Of a DNA stretch of 64,000 nucleotides, positions 10,790-18,589 are shown in pieces. The position numbers and the translations under genes are program-made. The notes under the pieces are model-generated. The model was not told where the DNA came from. It worked only from the letters and a program-made list of their open reading frames with translations, and made no database searches. How positions within the stretch are numbered: position 1 is the stretch's first letter; the number at the start of each line of letters is the position of its first letter. The stretch lies in the NCBI RefSeq assembly GCF_000379985.1, contig NZ_KB904063.1:62001-126000 (forward strand), read 5' to 3'. Source of the stretch: Streptococcus caballi DSM 19004. GTDB taxonomy: Bacteria > Bacillota > Bacilli > Lactobacillales > Streptococcaceae.

Positions 10790-10918
10790 TGATGCAAAGC
10801 CTGTTAAGCGAACACAGCAAAATTAAGAGGGAGATGACAGGAAATCAGTCCTTAAAAAACTATCTATTTTGCAAAGTTCGTAGGGCGTGCTCAGCTGAAA
10901 TTTAAAAGGAGAACCGAC

Positions 10919-11470
10919 ATGAACCGTTGTGCATGGGTCAAAATGAACAATCCACTCTATGTTGACTACCATGATGAGGAGTGGGGGCGACCGCTACATG
11001 ATGAGCGTGCCCTCTTTGAATTGTTGAGCTTGGAAACTTATCAGGCTGGCTTGTCTTGGGAGACCATTCTTAATAAACGCTCAGCTTTTAAGGCCGCTTT
11101 TCATAACTATGAGATTGACAAGGTAGCTGCTATGACTGACGAGGAGCTGGAAGCTATTTTGCAAAATCCAGCTGTTGTCCGCAACCGCAGTAAGATTTAT
11201 GCGACGCGTAATAATGCACAAGCTTTTCTCAAAATCCAAAAAGATTTTGGCACTTTTAACCATTATATCTGGTCTTGGGTGGGGTTTACACCAATTAACA
11301 ACGTTGTCAAGGATTACAGCCAAGCCCCATCCAAGACGGAACTGTCTGAGCGCTTGTCCAAGGATCTGAAAAAGCGAGGCTTCAAGTTTGTTGGCCCAGT
11401 TTGTACCTACTCTTTCTTGCAGGCAGCTGGTCTGGTCAATGACCATGAACTGAGCTGTGGTTGGAAGTAG
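10919..11470 (+). CDS. tag: DNA-3-methyladenine glycosylase I
   Basis: 183-aa Tag-family glycosylase that excises 3-methyladenine from alkylated DNA. The Zn-snap Cys and His are present (RCAWVKMNNPLYVDYHDEEWG near the N-terminus; ...NDHELSCGW at the C-terminus), and so is the substrate pocket Glu in LSLETYQAGLSWETIL. GGAG Shine-Dalgarno at 10907. In streptococci tag typically lies between ruvA and cinA; here cinA is 5.8 kb further because the bacteriocin island is inserted in between. Confidence 0.95.
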   Translation: MNRCAWVKMNNPLYVDYHDEEWGRPLHDERALFELLSLETYQAGLSWETILNKRSAFKAAFHNYEIDKVAAMTDEELEAILQNPAVVRNRSKIYATRNNAQAFLKIQKDFGTFNHYIWSWVGFTPINNVVKDYSQAPSKTELSERLSKDLKKRGFKFVGPVCTYSFLQAAGLVNDHELSCGWK

Positions 11471-11929
11471 ATTTTGTAACCGATACTTGTCTCTCTTTTT
11501 GCAGGTCACTATTTTAGCTGTCAGCGATGTGTAACTGGAAAAAAGGTCGCCTATCTTAACTTGGGCTAGCTATTTAAAGTTTTTAGGGGGATTAAGGATG
11601 CCCAACCTGCTGAGACAGTTGTAGGAGGTACCTTCTAAGGACAATGTAGCTTCGCTCAATATAGCAGAAGGGGTCAAAAACCTTAAGCAGAGTCAAGAAG
11701 AATTTGAATAACGCTTTGCTCCGCAGACAACTGCTAGCCGCCACAGGGGAGATATGGATAGCAAACAGCTGCGTCAATCCTTAGAAAACATCACTCAGTT
11801 AGAATAACCAACAACTGTAACTACTATGTCGTAACCATAGTTAAATGCTTGGATAAAGGCAAGTGAGACGCGCCAACCGAATAGAAGGCTCAAGGAAAAT
11901 CAAGATATAAAAACTAATTTTTTGTGAGC
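11471..11929 (+). other. Non-coding stretch with fragments of decayed coding sequence
   Basis: No intact gene. Short plus-strand fragments broken by stops look coding-derived, e.g. KDNVASLNIAEGVKNLKQSQ near 11636-11700 and a charged piece ending RQSLENITQLE near 11770-11805. I do not recognise the parent gene. It marks the left edge of the bacteriocin island. Confidence 0.35.
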
Positions 11930-11963
11930 AAAAATACCGCTGAGACCTCTCAACGGTATTTTT
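11930..11963. terminator. Bidirectional terminator overlapping the rgg 3' end
   Basis: AAAAATACCG at 11930-11939 pairs with CGGTATTTTT at 11954-11963, and the inner TGAGA/TCTCA also pair, making an almost perfect 34-bp palindrome. The last four codons and stop of the rgg gene lie inside it. Confidence 0.75.
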
Positions 11964-12798
11964 GAATTTCATTTTCAAGGGTTTCTAGCAGTTGCTTTTC
12001 CTCAGTCAGCCGCAGAAGGGTCATGCCCTTGTCAATCAGCTCATCGTCACCGCGACAGATGCCTAGACGGACTTGGGCAAAGCCAAGGGAGTCGTAGCGC
12101 TTGAGGCCTTTAGCTAAATCTAGCGTCATTAAGGTGATTTTCTCGCAGTCTTTTTTGAGCTCATTGTAGAGGTAAAGTGTTGATAGATTATTGAGGAGAT
12201 TCAGTTGGTTAGCTTTTATGCTGTGAAAATTTTTGTACTTGGTCAAACTATCAAGGATTTTTTGGCTGATATTCGGTAAGGTGTCTAAAGGAAAATAGTA
12301 GAGGATGGAGTTTAGTAGCTTTAAGTCATTTTCATACCAAGTATCTTGTTTTTCAAGGTAGGTCCAAATTTTTTGCGTGAGGGTTTGAAAGTCGTTATCC
12401 TGTGAATAGCCCCCAAGTTCACGAACATGGAGAGTAATGTTTACCCTATCAAGTAATTGTTCAATAGGGATATCATGATGGTTATGAAGATAGGAGATAC
12501 ATAGCTGTTGCAGTTTAATTAAGTTAGTACTATCAGTAAGAGAGCTATGATTTTCCGCAAGATCAAAAATTTGCTGCCTCTTACTTGGTTGATAATAGTG
12601 ACAGATATAACGGAATTCCTCTAGACTCATATTGATTTGATTGAGCAGAAAAATCATATTTTCAAAGCTAGGGACAACAGTCCCTCCTTCAATTTTAGCA
12701 AGTGTTGATCGAGAAATGATATCTCCGCAAACTTGTCTTTGTGTTAAACCTTTAGATACTCTAATTTCCTTATAAACTTTTCCAAAATCCCAACGCAT
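11950..12798 (-). CDS. Rgg/GadR/MutR family peptide-sensing transcriptional regulator
   Basis: 282-aa Rgg-type regulator: N-terminal XRE helix-turn-helix (about residues 5-60; GKVYKEIRVSKGLTQ, ISRSTLAKIEGG) followed by a long helical repeat domain (about 70-280) that in this family binds short hydrophobic peptides imported by Opp/Ami. ATG at 12798 has AAGGAG eight bases upstream; the frame extends 13 codons further but without a ribosome site. It is divergent from a 27-aa hydrophobic peptide gene and a lactococcin-972-type bacteriocin cluster, the expected layout for a quorum-sensing Rgg and its target. The helix-turn-helix subtype resembles Rgg proteins that pair with Trp-rich pheromones (from memory) more than classical SHP-sensing Rgg2/3. 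Sure of the family, inferred for the ligand. Confidence 0.9.
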   Translation of the reverse strand: MRWDFGKVYKEIRVSKGLTQRQVCGDIISRSTLAKIEGGTVVPSFENMIFLLNQINMSLEEFRYICHYYQPSKRQQIFDLAENHSSLTDSTNLIKLQQLCISYLHNHHDIPIEQLLDRVNITLHVRELGGYSQDNDFQTLTQKIWTYLEKQDTWYENDLKLLNSILYYFPLDTLPNISQKILDSLTKYKNFHSIKANQLNLLNNLSTLYLYNELKKDCEKITLMTLDLAKGLKRYDSLGFAQVRLGICRGDDELIDKGMTLLRLTEEKQLLETLENEIQKYR

Positions 12799-12819
12799 AA
12801 CATTCTCCTTGAAAAATAA

Positions 12820-12836
12820 TGTGAATATATTACACA
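12820..12836. promoter_or_regulatory. Candidate Rgg operator in the rgg-peptide divergent region
   Basis: Interrupted palindrome TGTG-N9-CACA (TGTGAATATATTACACA) just upstream of the probable -35 of the peptide gene (TTGCAT near 12839; -10 TATCAT 12864-12869), where Rgg activators usually bind. The TGTGAnTATnT half recurs upstream of the bacteriocin gene at 13049-13059. Confidence 0.45.
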
Positions 12837-12898
12837 ATTTGCATGATGGCTTGTCTTTTATTGTATCATTTAATTGGGAGGAAGGAGAGACCTAAATT

Positions 12899-12982
12899 AT
12901 GAAAAATAGATGTTATCAGTGTTTATTTCTCTTTTTAATGTTCCTCGTAATAATTATTAACGGCTGGCCATGGTCTTGGTAA
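12899..12982 (+). CDS. Candidate Rgg pheromone precursor, WxW-type short hydrophobic peptide
   Basis: A 27-codon gene, ATG at 12899 with a strong AAGGAGAG ribosome site (12882-12889). The product has a basic N-terminus (MKNR), a hydrophobic core rich in Leu, Phe, Ile, and the C-terminus NGWPWSW, that is two overlapping Trp-X-Trp motifs. Size, charge layout and divergent position next to rgg match streptococcal SHP/ComS-like pheromone precursors, which are exported, trimmed and re-imported. Trp-X-Trp C-termini are known from the RtgS pheromones of S. pneumoniae; ComS of some streptococci ends in WW. So the active form is probably the last 7-12 residues. Nothing in the sequence proves processing. 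Confidence 0.72.
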   Translation: MKNRCYQCLFLFLMFLVIIINGWPWSW

Positions 12983-13040
12983 TAACAAATACAGTAGGGA
13001 GGACTGTACCAATGGATATATTAAAATTTTAGAGGTGATG

Positions 13041-13060
13041 TAAATAGTTGTGACTATTTA
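13041..13060 (+). promoter_or_regulatory. Perfect 8-bp inverted repeat before the bacteriocin gene
   Basis: TAAATAGT-TGTG-ACTATTTA, 37 bp before the bacteriocin ATG. It contains TGTGACTATTT, similar to TGTGAATATAT of the upstream candidate Rgg operator. Either an operator or an RNA hairpin; no T-tract follows, so not a terminator. A six-codon frame (13012-13032) with GGGAGG upstream precedes it. Confidence 0.4.
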
Positions 13061-13096
13061 TGTTTTGGATTGTTTAGGTATTGAAGGGAGTTTATC

Positions 13097-13402
13097 ATGA
13101 AAATTAGGAATAAATTTGCAAAAGTTTGTACGATTGTTTTACTTTCTTTATCATTTGCTCCTGGAGTTTTAGCGGCGCAGAATATTTATGGTGGTGTTTG
13201 GTCGTATGGAGGACACCATGATCCTAATAACTGGGGTGCATTTTCTAACTACTATCATAGAAGCAGAAGTCATTGGTCTAATGTTGTTAGAGCTAGTGAT
13301 TCAAGAGCTAGTTATAGTGAAAAGGGCCCTAATGCAACATCTTATGCCTTCATAAATACTAGTGTAGGGGAAGTCGCATATTTTAATTGCGGTGTTAAAT
13401 AA
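13097..13402 (+). CDS. Lactococcin 972 family bacteriocin precursor
   Basis: 101-aa secreted peptide. Residues 1-26 form a Sec signal peptide (MKIRNKFAK, hydrophobic core, FAPGVLA-A cleavage), unlike the double-glycine leaders of class II bacteriocins. The mature part of about 75 residues has the lactococcin-972 pattern: an N-terminal GGVWSYGG, then WGAFSNYYHRSRSHWSNVV and a C-terminal aromatic strand (VGEVAYFNCGVK). Lactococcin 972 itself blocks septum formation through lipid II; activity of this one is inference. GAAGGGAG ribosome site. The two following genes are the permease and ATPase that accompany this family, so the assignment rests on both sequence and context. Confidence 0.85.
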   Translation: MKIRNKFAKVCTIVLLSLSFAPGVLAAQNIYGGVWSYGGHHDPNNWGAFSNYYHRSRSHWSNVVRASDSRASYSEKGPNATSYAFINTSVGEVAYFNCGVK

Positions 13403-13412
13403 AACATTCACA

Positions 13413-13438
13413 GGAGGAGCTTCTCAACCAGCTCCTTC
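13413..13438 (+). terminator. Weak hairpin between bacteriocin and permease genes
   Basis: GGAGGAGC-N10-GCTCCTTC stem with TT after it. Probably a partial terminator or processing site that keeps bacteriocin mRNA in excess over the permease/ATPase mRNA. Confidence 0.45.
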
Positions 13439-13461
13439 TTGATTTATAAGGAGGTCACAAG

Positions 13462-15471
13462 ATGAAGCGGTTATTTGTTTTGCTATCGACCGTTATTATG
13501 ACAGTGTTTTTTGTGTGGGTAGTTGTTGAGCGCGCACCCCAGCTAAGATATGCCAGTTATCCGTCAGTGACTGTCTTGGGGAAATTAGACCGTAAAGAAA
13601 GCTCTTCTCGTGAAAGTTTTGAGTCGGCTCTTACATCATTAGCCAAGCGCAAAGACAGTCTTATTGCCAGACGTATTGCAGAGCCTCATAAGTCGGGAAA
13701 GGCTAATTTTACTTATGTTACCTATGGTAATGGCGACTTGCCCAAGGAATTACCCCAAGCCTCATCAGTAAGTGCTGAGCAGAGTGACTTAGCTAATAGC
13801 TATCTCGTTGTCAAGGGAGCTTTGACGAAAAAGGAGCTGCTTTCAGAAATACATAAGCAAGGCTATCAGGCAGTTGACTATGGCAGTCAATCCAATCCAA
13901 TAACATTTTTTGTGACCTCTCTCTCAAAGGGAGCACAATTGCTGGCGCTGCTGATTTTCCTTTTGACCTTTGCTGCCCTAACCTTAATCTATCGGGTTCG
14001 GTCGTTACGGTCTGCGGGAATCAGATTAATTTCTGGGCAGAGTATGCTAGAAATCATGGTCACGACAACTAAGGTGGATCTTGTTCAAATACTGCAGGCT
14101 TATGTTCTATCAGCTCTACTGGGAGCAGGCTTGCTGGCCATTTTAGGGCTACTTGAATTCCATTTTATAGTTTTGGTTTTATCGGCAACCCTTTTTTATA
14201 TACTGCTCTTGTTCCTCTTGTCTTTCTTACTGACCCTCGTTTATCTTTTGAGTCTTAAGAGTACACGTTTGATAGAAATTATAAAAGGAAAGCTCCCCCT
14301 AAGACGTTTAATTATTTTTATGTTGCTGGGGCAATTTTTGGCAGTAGTGGTTGTTGGCAATAGCATCAGTCGTATTTCTACTTATAGCCATGAATGGAAA
14401 GAGCAAAGTCTAGCTAGTCATAGTTGGGAAAGAGAAGGAAACTGGGTTAATCTGGGCTTTAACATTAGCGGCTTTCAAGAAAATAATAGTAAAGAGCAGG
14501 AGCGCCGTACAACAATCTGGTATCACTTGATTGAAGAAGGGGTAGCCCATCAGGAAACAATGCTAGTTCAACATAATTTTGCCAATTACATGATGAGTTC
14601 TCAGACGATGGGAGGTACTAAGTTGACGGATTATGCTCCTGAGGGCAATACACTCTATGTGACCCCCAACTATTTTACGAACCAAGACATAACCTTGCCT
14701 GCAGCTACTGTGGAGCAATTAGCGCAGCTAAAAGAGGGAGAGTTTGCTTTAATTTTACCTCAAAAATTATCAAAGCAAAGTCAGTATTATGCCAATCTTT
14801 ATGAAAACTATTTTTCTAAAACACTGACAGGACTAAAAAAAGCACAGGCGCTTGTTTCATACTTGCCAGATGACCGTTCTTATTTTGTCTTCAACCAGAC
14901 ACCCATTGCTTCGCAACAGTATCTAGTGTCCCCCATTTTTCTAGTCTTGACGCCCATATCAACAGGAAGCGGCAAACAAGCTAAGGCTTTTTGGAATAAT
15001 GCACTCAGCTATTATCTCTTTTTTGATGATTATGATAAAACCCTTGCTCTGCTGAAACAATATGGTACCTACCCTTGGATTTCTTATGTTGAAAGCAGTC
15101 AGGGTCAGTATTATAAACAGCTCAATAACATACGATCGGAGGTTTTTAGTACCGTGGCAGGCAGTGTACTCGGTATAGTGACTTCCATACTGCTGTTTAA
15201 TGCAATGAATCTACTTTATTTTGAACAATTTAGGCGACTTATTTTCATTAAGCGTATTTCTGGAATGTCATTTATGAGTATTCACAGAAATTATCTACTA
15301 TCTCAGTTGCTCGTTTTACTACTTGGTTTTGCAACGGTTGTTTTTATGAGTCACCGCTTCTTAATCAGTTTCTTATCTTTGGTAATTTTTATAAGTTGCG
15401 CTTTAGCTGTTCTTCTTTGGCAGCTGTCAGCTGAAAATCGTTTGGCTGTTACGGTATTGAAAGGAAAATGA
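13462..15471 (+). CDS. Bacteriocin-associated integral membrane protein (lactococcin 972 type)
   Basis: 669-aa membrane protein of the DUF1430 / bacteriocin-associated seven-TM family found in lactococcin-972 clusters. One N-terminal membrane segment (residues about 5-25), a 125-residue extracytoplasmic stretch, a block of four segments (about 150-310), a second large extracytoplasmic domain (about 320-555), and a C-terminal pair or triple (about 560-665). The layout is that of a MacB/FtsX-like permease working with the adjacent ATPase. It could export the toxin, or more probably give immunity, since the toxin has a Sec signal; the family role is unproved. ATG follows AAGGAGG. It ends one base before the ATPase start. 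Confidence 0.82.
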   Translation: MKRLFVLLSTVIMTVFFVWVVVERAPQLRYASYPSVTVLGKLDRKESSSRESFESALTSLAKRKDSLIARRIAEPHKSGKANFTYVTYGNGDLPKELPQASSVSAEQSDLANSYLVVKGALTKKELLSEIHKQGYQAVDYGSQSNPITFFVTSLSKGAQLLALLIFLLTFAALTLIYRVRSLRSAGIRLISGQSMLEIMVTTTKVDLVQILQAYVLSALLGAGLLAILGLLEFHFIVLVLSATLFYILLLFLLSFLLTLVYLLSLKSTRLIEIIKGKLPLRRLIIFMLLGQFLAVVVVGNSISRISTYSHEWKEQSLASHSWEREGNWVNLGFNISGFQENNSKEQERRTTIWYHLIEEGVAHQETMLVQHNFANYMMSSQTMGGTKLTDYAPEGNTLYVTPNYFTNQDITLPAATVEQLAQLKEGEFALILPQKLSKQSQYYANLYENYFSKTLTGLKKAQALVSYLPDDRSYFVFNQTPIASQQYLVSPIFLVLTPISTGSGKQAKAFWNNALSYYLFFDDYDKTLALLKQYGTYPWISYVESSQGQYYKQLNNIRSEVFSTVAGSVLGIVTSILLFNAMNLLYFEQFRRLIFIKRISGMSFMSIHRNYLLSQLLVLLLGFATVVFMSHRFLISFLSLVIFISCALAVLLWQLSAENRLAVTVLKGK

Positions 15472-15472
15472 G

Positions 15473-16114
15473 ATGATTTTGATTGAACAACTTACAAAAG
15501 CATTTGGTCATCGTAAACTCTTTTCAGAAACTAATTTAACATTTGAAAATGGGAAAGTTTACGCCTTGATTGGTTCCAGCGGTTGTGGCAAGACTACTTT
15601 ATTAAATATCTTAGCTAAATTGGAATCTTATGATAGTGGGCAAGTATATTATGACGGCGTTGATTTGAAGACGATGAAGTCGCAGTCCTTTTTCCGCCAT
15701 GAATTAGGCTATCTTTTTCAGAACTTTGGACTTTTAGAAAGTCAGACCATTCAGGAAAATCTCGATCTAGGCTTGGTAGGGAAAAAAGTTGGCAAGACAG
15801 AACGATTGACCTTGCAGAAGCAGGCATTAAGTCAAGTTGGTTTAGACTACTTAGACCTATCCCAAAAGGTCTTTGAATTATCAGGAGGAGAAGCACAGCG
15901 TGTAGCTTTGGCGAAGGTCATTTTGAAAGATCCGCCTCTGATTTTAGCTGATGAACCAACAGCCTCTCTTGATCCTAAGACCTCCGAGGATATTATGCAA
16001 AAGTTATTATCACTAAAGAATGACCATAGAATTATTATTATTGCGACTCACAATCCAAAAATCTGGCAGTTGGCAGATGAAGTAATAAATATCGCATCAA
16101 TTGCTAACGTTTAA
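15473..16114 (+). CDS. ABC transporter ATP-binding protein of the bacteriocin cluster
   Basis: 213-aa ABC ATPase. Walker A GSSGCGKTT (residues about 33-41), Q-loop in LGYLFQNFGLLESQT, signature LSGGEAQRVALA, Walker B LILADEPTASLD, H-loop ATHNP. Best placed in the lactococcin-972-associated ATPase family by its partner permease, one base upstream, and by its short LolD-like length. With the permease it would form a self-protection or export complex. The stop is followed almost at once by an IS5-type remnant, so the operon ends here. Confidence 0.88.
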   Translation: MILIEQLTKAFGHRKLFSETNLTFENGKVYALIGSSGCGKTTLLNILAKLESYDSGQVYYDGVDLKTMKSQSFFRHELGYLFQNFGLLESQTIQENLDLGLVGKKVGKTERLTLQKQALSQVGLDYLDLSQKVFELSGGEAQRVALAKVILKDPPLILADEPTASLDPKTSEDIMQKLLSLKNDHRIIIIATHNPKIWQLADEVINIASIANV

Positions 16115-16500
16115 ATTTTCTTAAAAGAAATATCCACTGGGCACTGAAACTCCGTAGACACCAGCTTTTCAAAACTTTTCCGATAACTAGCATTTGCCGA
16201 AAAAGCCTTGATTGTTGGGTATTGAGCCATCACTTGACAAGCCGCTAAAATCCCTGATTTCGTGTCATGAATATTAGCTGCATGAACCACAATATCAAGA
16301 AGATTTCCCATCGTATCAACAAAGATGTGGCGCTTCCTTCCCTTAATTTTTTACCACCATCAATACCACGCTTCTCTGCAGCATCCGCTGTTTTCACACT
16401 TTGAGAATCAATGATGGCATAGGTTGGAGAGACGGCCCAAAAAGCTTTCACTCGCTTTTTTTAATAAGTTTTGTCAAAATCTCACCCACCCCATAGACCA
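16111..16500 (-). pseudogene. IS5-family transposase remnant
   Basis: Minus-strand fragments of a DDE transposase in two frames: YAIIDSQSVKTADAAEKRGIDGGKK (16380-16451) then, after a frameshift near 16345, MGNLLDIVVHAANIHDTKSG and a C-terminal piece (16111-16311). The first D of the DDE triad is in the IIDSQS motif. 5' half missing, no inverted repeats recognised; inactive. It abuts the 3' end of the bacteriocin operon and may have taken part in its acquisition. Confidence 0.8.
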
Positions 16501-16680
16501 GTTGCCTTAGCACGACGAAAGAAGCCCCATACACTTATGCTGTGGGGAGTGTTGGGCGCGGTCACAACATACAACAGCTAATCTATCTAGAGGCTCCTCT
16601 AAGTGGTCTGTAATTTACCAAAATATTGCATAGCAAAAGGCTAATATGCTGATTAAATAAGTAATGATAAGGAGTGAAAA

Positions 16681-16878
16681 ATGAGACAATATATTTTGAA
16701 TTGTCTCCCTGAGCTACACCTTTTGAGTTTGATGCTCCTATTGACATTAGGAGTTGATATAAATAGCTATAAAGTTATATCAATTACGGGCATTGACTAT
16801 ATGAAAAATCACTGGATAGGTACGCTATTTCTATTTTTAATGTCTATAGTTTGTAATTTAATAAAAGATAAATTGTAA
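16681..16878 (+). CDS. Small predicted membrane protein, unknown function
   Basis: 65 aa with two hydrophobic stretches (about residues 10-26 and 44-60) and basic C-terminus IKDKL. ATG has an AAGGAG site eight bases upstream, so it looks translated. Not recognised. It stands between IS5 and IS30 remnants just after the bacteriocin operon; small membrane proteins in such places are often immunity factors, but that is only a guess. Confidence 0.45.
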   Translation: MRQYILNCLPELHLLSLMLLLTLGVDINSYKVISITGIDYMKNHWIGTLFLFLMSIVCNLIKDKL

Positions 16879-16963
16879 AATATAATGCAACCCAAAAAAC
16901 TCACAGAGTTCAACCTCGTGTAAACTGTAAGTAACCACACTAAGCAGAACACGGGAGAAATCT

Positions 16964-17036
16964 ATGAGCTACCATCATATTACTATAACTGAGCGTATTA
17001 AGATAAAGACTTACCTAGAATTAGATCAGCATAGCT
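16964..17036 (+). pseudogene. IS30-family transposase 5' fragment
   Basis: Starts ATGAGCTACCATCATATTAC; the translation MSYHHITITERIKIKTYLEL matches the N-terminal helix-turn-helix of IS30 transposases. It breaks off after about 24 codons. The 16895-16950 sequence may include the left end of the element. No C-terminal part is present. Confidence 0.65.
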
Positions 17037-17209
17037 GTGATTTTATAATTATATACAATGTTAAGTTGCCTCCTAGCTCTATTATTTATTTTTGGGGAAT
17101 TTATCTCTAATCGCAAATTTTTGACGCTGATTCCTTAAAAGTAAGCTAGTTCTTTGATATAGTTTTGATCCGTGTACAAAAAATAGCAGAGCTTTTCAGT
17201 AAGAAGTAC
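17037..17209 (+). other. AT-rich stretch without a recognised gene
   Basis: Lies between the IS30 fragment and the terminator before cinA. No ribosome site with an open frame of note. Confidence 0.5.
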
Positions 17210-17239
17210 AAAAAAAGTAGCAAAAAAGCTACTTTTTTT
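17210..17239. terminator. Bidirectional intrinsic terminator upstream of cinA
   Basis: Perfect 12-bp stem AAAAAAAGTAGC / GCTACTTTTTTT around AAAAAA. It insulates cinA-recA from the island. Confidence 0.85.
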
Positions 17240-17257
17240 GTTAAAATAAGACACAAA

Positions 17258-17265
17258 TGCGAATA
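17258..17265 (+). promoter_or_regulatory. Late-competence cin-box of cinA-recA
   Basis: TGCGAATA (consensus TACGAATA, one mismatch) 18 bp before the cinA ATG. cinA-recA is a well-known SigX-driven late competence operon in streptococci. No other good promoter is seen between the terminator and the start. Confidence 0.72.
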
Positions 17266-17282
17266 ATTAAGTAGGTGGTTAT

Positions 17283-18539
17283 ATGAAAGCTGAAATTATT
17301 GCTGTGGGAACTGAGATTTTGACGGGTCAGATTGTCAATACCAATGCTCAATTCTTGTCAGAGAAATGTGCAGAGCTGGGTATCGATGTCTTTTTCCAAA
17401 CGGCAGTTGGCGACAATGAAGGGCGTCTTCTGTCTATTCTGGACATAGCTAGCCAGCGTAGTAATCTGGTTATCTTGTGCGGAGGGCTTGGTCCAACCGA
17501 AGATGACCTCACCAAACAGACTCTGGCTAAGTTCTTAGATAGACCGCTTGTTTTTGACAGCTTGGCTAACAAGCGTTTGGATGACTTTTTTGCCACCCGT
17601 CCCCAATTTGTGAGAACACCTAATAATGAACGTCAAGCTCAGATTATTGAAGGTTTCATTCCTTTGCAAAATAGGACCGGTCTTGCTGTTGGGGGGATTC
17701 AAGAAGTAGATGGTGTGACCTATATCGTCTTACCTGGTCCGCCAAGTGAGCTTAAGCCTATGGTTTTAGAAAGTCTCATTCCAATCCTAGCTCAGGATCA
17801 ACGTCTCTATTCGCGTGTGTTGCGTTTCTTTGGTATTGGTGAGAGTCAGTTGGTGACCGTTTTGAAAAACTTGATTGACCGGCAGACAGACCCGACCCTA
17901 GCACCCTATGCCAAGACAGGTGAAGTTACTCTGCGCCTGTCAACCAAGGCAGAAAGTCAAGAAACTGCAGATATTAAGCTGGATGCCTTAGAAGCCAAGA
18001 TTTTGGCACTGAAAACCTTAGACGGTCAACCACTGAAAGATTTGTTCTACGCTTACGGTGATGATAATAGCTTGGCGCGTGTGACTTTTGACCTGCTCAA
18101 AGAACAAGATAAGACAATTACAGCAGCAGAAAGTTTAACCGCAGGGCTTTTTCAAGCCAGCATCGCAGATTTTTCAGGTTCTTCGCAAGTTTTCAATGGG
18201 GGGTTCGTGACTTATAGCATAGAAGAGAAGTCCAAAATGTTGGGCATTCCTTTGGAAGACTTGGAAAGACATGGGGTTGTCTCGGCTTTTACGGCTGAAA
18301 AAATGGCAGAGCAGTCGCGTCGTTTGACAGACGCTGATTTTGGAATTGGCTTGACTGGCGTTGCAGGTCCCGATAAATTGGAAGGACACCCAGCAGGAAC
18401 AGTTTTCGTAGGCCTTGCCACCCGTAATAGTGTTACATCTATCAAGCTTCTCATAGGCGGACGCAGCCGCTCAGATGTCCGTTATATCGCCACTTTGCAT
18501 GCTTTTAATCTGGTACGTCAAGCTTTATTAAAAGACTAA
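17283..18539 (+). CDS. cinA: Competence/damage-inducible protein CinA
   Basis: 418-aa CinA. N-terminal MoaB/molybdopterin-binding-like (COG1058) domain (residues about 1-170; [29 protein letters not shown]) and C-terminal CinA/PncC amidase-like domain (about 255-415; [25 protein letters not shown]). Family members deamidate NMN and cleave ADP-ribose; in streptococci CinA is competence induced and helps bring RecA to the membrane. recA follows 50 bp later. Family length normal. The short leader fits initiation at the cin-box. Confidence 0.95.
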   Translation: MKAEIIAVGTEILTGQIVNTNAQFLSEKCAELGIDVFFQTAVGDNEGRLLSILDIASQRSNLVILCGGLGPTEDDLTKQTLAKFLDRPLVFDSLANKRLDDFFATRPQFVRTPNNERQAQIIEGFIPLQNRTGLAVGGIQEVDGVTYIVLPGPPSELKPMVLESLIPILAQDQRLYSRVLRFFGIGESQLVTVLKNLIDRQTDPTLAPYAKTGEVTLRLSTKAESQETADIKLDALEAKILALKTLDGQPLKDLFYAYGDDNSLARVTFDLLKEQDKTITAAESLTAGLFQASIADFSGSSQVFNGGFVTYSIEEKSKMLGIPLEDLERHGVVSAFTAEKMAEQSRRLTDADFGIGLTGVAGPDKLEGHPAGTVFVGLATRNSVTSIKLLIGGRSRSDVRYIATLHAFNLVRQALLKD

Positions 18540-18552
18540 AATTTGCTATAAT
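18524..18552 (+). promoter_or_regulatory. Probable vegetative recA promoter
   Basis: Extended -10 TGCTATAAT (TATAAT 18547-18552) with a weak TTTATT at -35 inside the end of cinA. It gives basal recA expression besides competence read-through. Confidence 0.55.
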
Positions 18553-18589
18553 GACTAGGACAGACCTCAAGTAGAGAAAGGAAAATAAT

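Noticed and set aside
12798-12982. Rgg plus peptide as the competence pair ComR-ComS
   Set aside because: The peptide ends NGWPWSW rather than a known XIP form, no SigX gene follows, and the neighbours are bacteriocin genes.
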